A stretch of DNA of 35,472 nt from a candidate division GN15 bacterium (GTDB taxonomy: Bacteria > Zixibacteria > MSB-5A5 > GN15 > FEB-12). Positions 8,109-14,231 of the stretch are shown piece by piece. A program made the translations under genes and the position numbers. Every line of letters starts with the position of its first letter. Within the stretch, counting starts at the first letter, position 1. The notes beneath the pieces were generated by a model. The model did no database searches. It had not been told where the DNA came from and worked only from the letters and a program-made list of their open reading frames with translations. Location: the NCBI GenBank assembly GCA_014727815.1, contig WJMS01000033.1, positions 1 through 35,472 on the forward strand, given 5' to 3'.

Positions 8109-8917
8109 TGCGTCTGGAATCACGCCACTGGGTCTTCCTCGGCCTCTTTCTGGTCATCCTGCTGAGCATGCTGCTCCAGATTGACCTCGGGGTAAAAGTC
8201 TCACAAGACACGCAGCGGATGCACGACTATATAGAGAACCTCCCGCCCGGCTCGGTGCTGATGCTTTCGTTTGACCATGAGGCCTCTTCGCTGCCGGAAA
8301 TCCGTCCGCTGGCGCTGGCCGTCCTGAGGCATGCGTTCGCTAACGGTCACAAGCTGATCGGTGTGGCCCTGCTGGCCGAGGGGACGGGGATCGGCTATCG
8401 CTTGATGGAGCAGGTGGGCAAGGAGTACGGCAAGGTGTACGGCGAGGACTACGCTTTCCTTGGCTTCAAGCCGCAGTATATCGCAGCCATGCTCTCCATG
8501 GGCGAGTCGATCCGACAGACCTTCCCGGAGGACTATCTCGGGCGACCGTACGATGACCTGCCGATGCTTGCCGGTATCACCAATTATGAGCAAGTGGACG
8601 GGGTCATTTCAATCGCCGATGGTTCCCTGACCACCCACTGGGTCGAGTACGCCGGCAACCAGTATGGCGTGCGGGTATCGGCGGCGGTGGCGGCGGCAAT
8701 GGTTACCACGTATGACCCGTACCTGGCCTCGGGGCAGATGCATGCCATGATCGGCGGCCTTCGGGGCGCCGCCGAATACGAACAGCTCATCCATCGCGGC
8801 GGCAGCGGCCTGCGCGGCATGCTGGCCCAGACCGCGGCGCATGTCTATGTCATCCTGATGATTATCGCCGGCAATGTCGTTTACTTCTTGAACCGTAAGA
8901 AGGGGAGGAAGCGCTGA
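8108..8917 (+). CDS. Membrane-anchored globular protein, third gene of the cassette
   Basis: A 269-residue protein with a membrane segment at residues 8-27, a globular domain at about 40-240, and a second membrane segment near 244-262 followed by a basic tail (NRKKGRKR). The globular part begins PPGSVLMLSFDHEASSLPE and ends with D203-x2-L-x3-Q-M-x-A-x2-G-x-L-x-G220. This plan and the final pattern match the first gene of the cassette, so the two domains may be distant paralogues. The basic C-terminal tail predicts the C-terminus inside the cell. With two membrane spans this would put the globular domain outside the cytoplasm. The stop overlaps the fourth gene's ATG (TGATG, 8915-8919), which has a good AGGGGAGGAAG ribosome site. 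Function unknown. Confidence 0.75.
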   Translation: MRLESRHWVFLGLFLVILLSMLLQIDLGVKVSQDTQRMHDYIENLPPGSVLMLSFDHEASSLPEIRPLALAVLRHAFANGHKLIGVALLAEGTGIGYRLMEQVGKEYGKVYGEDYAFLGFKPQYIAAMLSMGESIRQTFPEDYLGRPYDDLPMLAGITNYEQVDGVISIADGSLTTHWVEYAGNQYGVRVSAAVAAAMVTTYDPYLASGQMHAMIGGLRGAAEYEQLIHRGGSGLRGMLAQTAAHVYVILMIIAGNVVYFLNRKKGRKR

Positions 8918-9528
8918 TGGATATCGGCACCATTGTCGCGGGCATCCTCACCCTGGCGATCCTGACTTTCCTCTACCGGGACAACCCGATCTACAAGATG
9001 GCTGAGTCGATTCTGATCGGCGTGGCGATCGGTTATATTCTCGTGATCACCTGGACTAACTCGCTGATGGCCCTCCTGTTTAAACCGCTGTTTGGCGCGG
9101 GGGAGGGGTGGTTGCTTGTGCCACTTCTGCTCGGCCTGATGATGTTTGGCCGGTTGTTTAAGAAGACCTCGCTCTTATCGCGCATTCCGATCGGCGTTCT
9201 AATCGGCTCCGGCGCCGGGGTGGCGATCCCGGCGATGCTCGAGGCCCGAACGCTTCGGCAGCTCTCGGCGACGGTCTCCCCGGTGATCGCCGATGGCTCC
9301 CTGGATATCTCCATGCTGGTGATCCTGGTGGGAGTCCTCAGCACCTTGATCTACTTCTATTTCAGCCGAGAGCAGGTCGGTTGGTGGGGCAAGACGGCCA
9401 AGCTCGGCACCTACTTCTTGATGATCTTCTTCGGCACGACATTCGGCTACACGGTCATGTCGCGCATGTCGACCTTCATTGGCCGAATGGAGTTCCTGCT
9501 GACCGATTTCCTTCGGATCATCAACTGA
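8917..9528 (+). CDS. Polytopic membrane protein, fourth gene of the cassette
   Basis: A 203-residue, very hydrophobic protein with about six membrane segments: near residues 5-20, 30-47, 65-80, 89-106, 132-148 and 163-181. A glycine-rich segment (IPIGVLIGSGAGVAIPAML, 90-108) precedes a charged loop (EARTLRQ). The same charged-loop-after-helix theme recurs at REQVGWWGKTAK (151-162). No known transporter, protease or transferase motif is visible. It starts with ATG 8917 behind a strong Shine-Dalgarno and overlaps the third gene's stop by one base. It is probably the last gene of the coupled set; no clear terminator follows. Confidence 0.72.
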   Translation: MDIGTIVAGILTLAILTFLYRDNPIYKMAESILIGVAIGYILVITWTNSLMALLFKPLFGAGEGWLLVPLLLGLMMFGRLFKKTSLLSRIPIGVLIGSGAGVAIPAMLEARTLRQLSATVSPVIADGSLDISMLVILVGVLSTLIYFYFSREQVGWWGKTAKLGTYFLMIFFGTTFGYTVMSRMSTFIGRMEFLLTDFLRIIN

Positions 9529-9547
9529 TCCGGGCTGTTGTACCAGT

Positions 9548-9664
9548 ATGATCTGTCCCCGCTGCAAGACGGCCATGGAAGAACTAAAGCGAAGCTTCCA
9601 CAAACAGCGCAAATGGGTCTGTCCCAAATGCGGTTACGTACGATTTCAGCAGATCAAAAAGTGA
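9548..9664 (+). CDS. Small zinc-ribbon protein (38 residues)
   Basis: A short frame encodes MICPRCKTAM at its start and CPKCGY near residue 25. That gives two CxxC knuckles 19 residues apart, the pattern of a single treble-clef or rubredoxin-like zinc ribbon. The remaining residues are basic (KRSFHKQRK), which would suit nucleic-acid or ribosome contact, though this is inference. It lies 19 bases after the membrane cassette and 111 bases before the DUF72 gene. No clear Shine-Dalgarno is visible. The Cys pairs with the expected spacing make chance unlikely. Whether it belongs with the cassette or stands alone is open. Confidence 0.62.
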   Translation: MICPRCKTAMEELKRSFHKQRKWVCPKCGYVRFQQIKK

Positions 9665-9775
9665 TTGAATCGGCCCGGTTTCCGCCCGATATTGCCGCAA
9701 CCTCGTGAATAATCTCGCGTATCTCTGGTAACGATCCCGAGGGAGCAGATACTGCCTGATAAACAGTTAGACACC

Positions 9776-10552
9776 ATGGATAACGTACGTATAGGTACCT
9801 CCGGCTACAGCTTCGAGGACTGGCGGGGCAAGTTTTACCCGGAGAAGATCGAGAAAGGGAAGATGCTGGACCACTATGTGCAGCACTTCCCGACGGTCGA
9901 GATCAACTCGACCTACTATCGCATCCCGCATCCGGCCGTAATGAACAATATCGTGGCCAAGGGGCCACAGGGCTTTGATTTCATGGTCAAGGTGCCGCAG
10001 TCGTTTACGCACAAGCGCCGGGACCTGGACAAGGATATCGAGGAGTATCGGGAGTGTGTGCAGCCGGTGGCCGAGGCAGGCAAGCTGTCCGGCCTGCTGG
10101 CCCAGTTTCCGTACTCCTTCAAGTTCACGCCACAATCGCTGGACTACATCGCCCGCTGCCGCGACTGGGTCGCGCCGCACCCGCTGTTTGTCGAATTCCG
10201 CCACAAGAGCTGGGTCAACCGTCAAATGTATGATCGGCTGAAGGCCGAGGGGATCGGCTACGTTTGTGTCGATGAACCTGAGCTGCCCAATCTGTTGGCG
10301 CCTGATGCGTTCGCAACCACCGATACCGCCTATGTCCGCCTGCACGGGCGAAACGCCGAGCAGTGGTGGGATGGCGGTCCGCTGCGCTACGACTACCTGT
10401 ACAGCCCGGAGCAGCTCGAGGAGTGGAAGGCGAAAGTTCGAAAACTGGCTGAGAAACACAAGCGGGTCTATGTCTTCTTCAATAACTGCCATGAGGGCCA
10501 GGCGGCCGATAATGCCGCTCAATTCATGGCCATGCTCGAGGCGTCGACGTAG
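9776..10552 (+). CDS. DUF72 family protein (YecE-like)
   Basis: A 258-residue protein with the classic DUF72 opening (RIGTSGYSFEDWRGKFYP), the VEINSTYYRIP motif, and the later YVRLHGR and FFNNCHEGQAA.NA segments that define the family. Its full length agrees with the usual 240-270 residues. DUF72 proteins adopt a TIM-barrel-like fold; the biochemical role is not firmly established. Start ATG 9776 is supported by the family N-terminus; a ribosome site is not obvious. It is followed, 70 bases on, by the promoter and leader of the ABC exporter, and seems to be its own unit or the end of the preceding one. Confidence 0.93.
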   Translation: MDNVRIGTSGYSFEDWRGKFYPEKIEKGKMLDHYVQHFPTVEINSTYYRIPHPAVMNNIVAKGPQGFDFMVKVPQSFTHKRRDLDKDIEEYRECVQPVAEAGKLSGLLAQFPYSFKFTPQSLDYIARCRDWVAPHPLFVEFRHKSWVNRQMYDRLKAEGIGYVCVDEPELPNLLAPDAFATTDTAYVRLHGRNAEQWWDGGPLRYDYLYSPEQLEEWKAKVRKLAEKHKRVYVFFNNCHEGQAADNAAQFMAMLEAST

Positions 10553-10567
10553 GCTCGCTGTTTTTTA

Positions 10568-10595
10568 TTGACGGGGTAACACGGATTCTTACCAT
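10568..10595 (+). promoter_or_regulatory. Putative promoter of the NatAB-type ABC exporter operon
   Basis: TTGACG (10568-10573) and TACCAT (10590-10595) are 16 bases apart, giving a leader of about 20 bases that contains GAGGA ahead of the ATG at 10623. Both boxes match the primary-sigma consensus moderately well. Confidence 0.35.
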
Positions 10596-10622
10596 ATGCC
10601 AACCATGTGAGGACAACCATCT

Positions 10623-11558
10623 ATGTATCTGGTGCTTGATTCGGTTCGCAAGGAGTTCGACAACAAGGTGGCGGTCAATGACCTCTCGCTCGAGGTGCCG
10701 CGCGGTGTGATCTATGGGATTATCGGTCCCAACGGCGCCGGTAAAACCACCACTATCCGGATGATCATGAATATCATCGCACCGGACTCCGGACGCATCA
10801 TCTTCGAAAACCAGGAGGCCGACCGGAATTTCACCGACCGGGTCGGCTACTTGCCCGAAGAGCGCGGTTTGTACAAGAAGATGACGGTCAAAGATGTCAT
10901 GACCTACATGGCCGAACTCAAAGGGAAGCGCTTCGCCGAGATCGAAGACCGTATCGACCCCTGGCTGGAGCGGATGGACCTGCTCGACTACAAAGAGCGC
11001 AAGGTCGAAGACCTCTCCAAGGGGATGGCCCAGAAACTGCAGTTTCTGACTACGATCCTGCACGACCCGGATGTGGTCATTCTCGATGAGCTTTTTTCGG
11101 GGCTCGATCCGATCAATATCGAGCTGATCAAGGACATCCTGCTCGAGCTGAAGCGCTCCGGTAAGACTATTCTTTTCTCCACCCATGTCATGGAGCAGGC
11201 CGAGAAGCTCTGCGACCATATTTGCATGATCTCTTCCGGGAAGAAGGTTCTTGACGGCAAGATGGCCGAGGTGAAGGCGCGGTTTGGTAAGGGGACAATC
11301 CAGATTGAAATCGATGGTGATGGTAGTTTTGTCCGCACTATCGACGGGGTCGCTTCGGTGACCGAGTTCCCCAATTATCTCGAACTGCGGCTCGGCAAGG
11401 GCGCCAATCCGAGTGCGATCCTCAAGCAGATAGTCGACAAAGTCGCCGTGACCCGGTTCCAGCTCTCGGAACCGTCGCTCTACGACATTTTTATCGATAC
11501 CGCCAAAGTCTCCCGCGAGCAATTGATGGGGGAAGGGGAGGAGGCCCATCATGGCTAA
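10623..11558 (+). CDS. ABC transporter ATP-binding protein, NatA-like
   Basis: A 311-residue ATPase. Walker A is GPNGAGKTT (35-43), the signature is LSKGM (131-135, where LSGGQ is canonical), Walker B with catalytic Glu is VVILDE (151-156), the D-loop is SGLD (159-162), and the switch His is H188. After the nucleotide-binding domain, a region of about 90 residues carries the EPSLYDIFID-type C-terminal segment typical of ATPases that pair with ABC-2 permeases (NatA/CcmA/YhaQ-like). The residue after the catalytic Asp-Glu pair is Leu rather than the usual Pro (DELFSGLDP). Its TAA stop overlaps the permease start by 8 bases (11551-11558). Together they form an efflux-type exporter, substrate unknown; sodium or lipid-like substrates are known for relatives. 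Confidence 0.92.
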   Translation: MYLVLDSVRKEFDNKVAVNDLSLEVPRGVIYGIIGPNGAGKTTTIRMIMNIIAPDSGRIIFENQEADRNFTDRVGYLPEERGLYKKMTVKDVMTYMAELKGKRFAEIEDRIDPWLERMDLLDYKERKVEDLSKGMAQKLQFLTTILHDPDVVILDELFSGLDPINIELIKDILLELKRSGKTILFSTHVMEQAEKLCDHICMISSGKKVLDGKMAEVKARFGKGTIQIEIDGDGSFVRTIDGVASVTEFPNYLELRLGKGANPSAILKQIVDKVAVTRFQLSEPSLYDIFIDTAKVSREQLMGEGEEAHHG

Positions 11559-12870
11559 GTTCTGGGTCATCTTCAAGCGGGAATACACCCAGGTCGTCAA
11601 GAAAAAGTCGTTCCTGGTGGGTATCTTCCTGACACCTGCCCTGATGGCGGCGTTCATTCTCCTGCCCGGCCTGCTGGCTACTACCGAACAGTCGGAGCCG
11701 GAGCGGGTGGCGATTGTCGATCGCAGCGGGATGCAGTTGGGTGAGCGATTCGCCGAAGAGGTCAAGCGGTATACGATCACCGAGGATGAGATCGAGGCCT
11801 ATCGTATCGTCGAGATATTCGAACTGAGGACCACCGAGGGCGAACGATATACCGAGTTGATCGATTCGCTGTCCCAGGTCATCCAGGATAAGGGAGTGAA
11901 ATACGTCCTCGCCTTCCGCCCCAATCCGCAGCTCTCCGATACCAACCTGACACTGATTACGAATTCCGATGACTTCCGCGCGATCAACCGGTTCGAGCGG
12001 ACGCTGACCGACATTGTGTCGTCGATTCGGCTGCAGGAATCCGATGTCAACCTGCCGGTCGACTCCGTGCTGACCTTAACCAATCGGATCGACCTGCAAA
12101 TCCGCGACACCAAGGGCGAGTCGATCCCGTTTGAGGTCAAGTACTTCTCAGCGCTGGCGTTTGTCATGCTTATCTACGCCATGATTGTCTCGTACGGGAG
12201 TATCCTGATGCGCTCGGTAATCGAGGAGAAGAGCAGTCGGATTATGGAAGTCCTGCTGTCCTCAGTGACTCCGTTCGAGTTGATGCTCGGCAAGGTCCTC
12301 GGCCTGGGCGCCGCCGCCCTGACCACAGTGGTGGTCTGGGTCGTGCTGGGCGGCTTAATAATGGTCGGAACCGGGGGGACGGTGGTGGCGATCAGCGATT
12401 CGATATCGCGGGTCGTCTTCAACCCGGTTATTGTTACCTTTTTCGTGCTCTTTTTGGTCTCCGGGTATCTGCTGTATTCGACGATATTCGCCCTGATCGG
12501 CTCTATCCTAAACAGCGAGAAGGAGTCGCAGAACTATATTTTCCCGATCGTGATCTTCCTGATGCTTCCGGTGATTGTCGGGATCGGGGTGGTGCGGGAT
12601 CCGTATGTCATTTGGGCCCAGGTAATGTCGTATATTCCGCTGTTTTCGCCGACAATGATGATAATGCGCATAATGTTCATTGCGCCGACCGAAACGAGCT
12701 ACTCGCTCTTTTCAGGGATTGTGTTTGAAGGAACAGTTTCGTTCCTTCTGGTTGTCGCAGCGACGCTGCTGATGACGTGGATATCCGGACGGATCTTCCG
12801 GATCGGTATTCTGATGTATGGTAAACGACCGACCCTGCCGGAGTTGATGCGCTGGGTCCGTCACAAGTAA
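11551..12870 (+). CDS. ABC-2 family exporter permease, NatB-like
   Basis: A 439-residue membrane protein. One N-terminal helix (about 20-43) is followed by a large extracytoplasmic domain (about 45-200), then five or more C-terminal helices. The cytoplasmic coupling segment EEKSSRIMEVLLSS..P.E.M.GK (about 225-255) is the hallmark of the ABC-2/NatB subgroup. It partners with the overlapping upstream ATPase. The ribosome site (GGGGAAGGGGAGGAGG) is very strong and lies inside the ATPase C-terminus. The carboxypeptidase gene starts 20 bases after the stop and is likely in the same transcript. Confidence 0.92.
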   Translation: MAKFWVIFKREYTQVVKKKSFLVGIFLTPALMAAFILLPGLLATTEQSEPERVAIVDRSGMQLGERFAEEVKRYTITEDEIEAYRIVEIFELRTTEGERYTELIDSLSQVIQDKGVKYVLAFRPNPQLSDTNLTLITNSDDFRAINRFERTLTDIVSSIRLQESDVNLPVDSVLTLTNRIDLQIRDTKGESIPFEVKYFSALAFVMLIYAMIVSYGSILMRSVIEEKSSRIMEVLLSSVTPFELMLGKVLGLGAAALTTVVVWVVLGGLIMVGTGGTVVAISDSISRVVFNPVIVTFFVLFLVSGYLLYSTIFALIGSILNSEKESQNYIFPIVIFLMLPVIVGIGVVRDPYVIWAQVMSYIPLFSPTMMIMRIMFIAPTETSYSLFSGIVFEGTVSFLLVVAATLLMTWISGRIFRIGILMYGKRPTLPELMRWVRHK

Positions 12871-12890
12871 ACAGGGATGTGACCGCAAAC

Positions 12891-13835
12891 ATGATTCGTC
12901 GAGCCAGCCTGCCGAAAGTGCTCCTGTTGCTGGCCGCGTTTGTCTTTTTCTCCGCGAATACGGTTTATTTCGTGGAGGGGGGAGACAATCCGGCCCTGCG
13001 AGCTAAATCCGACCCGACCTATCATTTCGATTTCGACCATGTCCGGGAGAAGACCCCGTACCTCAATGTCAAGGCAGCGATTGCGGTCAATTACGCCAAC
13101 GGAGAGGTGATTTACACCAAAAACGCCGAAACCCCGCGGTCGATCGCCTCGATCTCCAAGCTCGTCTCGGCCATGGTCCTGATCGATCAGAATGTCAACT
13201 GGGACTCGACGCAGACGATTACCAAAGAAGACGCCTACCGGTCATCGCGCTCCCGGCTCCGGGTTGGCTATGAACTGACCCTGAGGGATCTCCTGTACGC
13301 TGCCCTGATGAATTCCGACAACCGCGCCACCCGGGCGCTGGCCCGGGCCTGCTCCGGCACGATTGAAGCGTTTGTTGAAGAGATGAATCGCAAGGTCAAG
13401 AGCCTTGGGCTCAAAGAGACCGTGTTTTATGAGCCGACCGGGCTGGATTCACGCAACGTCTCGACGGCTCACGAAGTCGCCAAGGTCCTGCACTACGCAA
13501 CAGACTACGAGCTGATCGCCGATATCACGTCGCAAAGATCGCAAAAGGTTACAGTAGTCAATCGCCGCAATCGCAGGCTCCAGATGGCCAACACGAATCT
13601 GATGATCTACTCGCCCTATGAGGTGCTTTCCGGCAAGACCGGGTACATTCGGGCCGCCGATTACTGCCTCGCCACGCTGATTGAAGACCGCCATGGTGAC
13701 CAACTGACGGTCGTCCTGCTTGGCTGCCCGGGCAACCGGCTGCGTTTCCGCGAGACCCGGAAGCTCTCGAACTGGGCCTTTAACGAGATTCGCGAGGCCC
13801 GAGAAGCCCGGGCCGAAGAGCTGGCAGCCAAATAG
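12891..13835 (+). CDS. D-alanyl-D-alanine carboxypeptidase (peptidase S11)
   Basis: A 314-residue penicillin-binding-protein-type enzyme. By family knowledge it removes the terminal D-Ala of peptidoglycan stem pentapeptides in the periplasm. Catalytic motifs are all present: SISK (Ser87, Lys90), SDN (142-144) and KTG (249-251). The N-terminus is a Sec signal or anchor (VLLLLAAFVFFSANTVYF). I prefer ATG 12891; a GTG at 12879 would add four residues, but its AGGGA lies too close. There is no C-terminal beta domain or amphipathic anchor as in E. coli DacA, so it resembles the short PbpG/DacF branch. It is probably cotranscribed with the ABC exporter. No terminator is evident. Confidence 0.9.
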   Translation: MIRRASLPKVLLLLAAFVFFSANTVYFVEGGDNPALRAKSDPTYHFDFDHVREKTPYLNVKAAIAVNYANGEVIYTKNAETPRSIASISKLVSAMVLIDQNVNWDSTQTITKEDAYRSSRSRLRVGYELTLRDLLYAALMNSDNRATRALARACSGTIEAFVEEMNRKVKSLGLKETVFYEPTGLDSRNVSTAHEVAKVLHYATDYELIADITSQRSQKVTVVNRRNRRLQMANTNLMIYSPYEVLSGKTGYIRAADYCLATLIEDRHGDQLTVVLLGCPGNRLRFRETRKLSNWAFNEIREAREARAEELAAK

Positions 13836-14231
13836 TCTCCGGTCGGGGAAGGGGCAAGGCCCGCGACTTGTCCGCCCATTTCATTCCGACTCTCACATGT
13901 TTCATTACGTTGCACCATAATGAACTAATCAGATCAGTTTCGCGAGTGACTTGATTCACGCGCTGTTCGAGTCGGTCGGCCGAAATTGCCGGGCAATCGG
14001 TAGAACCTATCGGACTAATCGAAGACAGATGGGTTGATCCGAAGGTCTGCACTGGCAATCCGAATAGGATTGGTCCGCGAGGAAGAGTGAGACCGGTCGC
14101 ACCTGGAATGGCGGGACTGAGGCTGAGGCCCGGCACAATGTCCTATAATATATATTATGTTAATATTCCAATCTCAAACCAACCGTGCCCGAGCGCTCCA
14201 CCGGCCCCGAATGGCCGACTTTCATCGACAG
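13836..14231. other. Non-coding gap between the carboxypeptidase gene and leuS
   Basis: This is the only gene-free stretch over 300 bases. Both flanking genes end here, so no gene promoter is needed. Open frames inside are short, lack start signals and resemble no protein. What can be seen is pairing potential: a 10-bp stem 14011-14020 with 14068-14077 (one G-U), an internal CAATCC-5-GGATTG (14056-14072), and ATTGCC-G-GGCAAT near 13985. An AT-only island holds a perfect 14-bp palindrome at 14145-14158 and a TATAAT at 14144. No convincing terminator for either gene was found. Confidence 0.5.

Noticed and set aside
10553-10567. A terminator after the DUF72 gene (T-run at 10561-10566)
   Set aside because: The sequence before the T-run forms only a weak, interrupted stem.
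13780-14136. A 118-codon minus-strand frame in the carboxypeptidase-leuS gap
   Set aside because: It overlaps the end of the carboxypeptidase gene antisense, lacks a ribosome site, and its composition resembles no exported or globular protein.
14144-14158. A promoter at the TATAAT of the AT island
   Set aside because: No acceptable -35 lies 15-19 bases upstream, and both flanking genes end here, so nothing known needs it.
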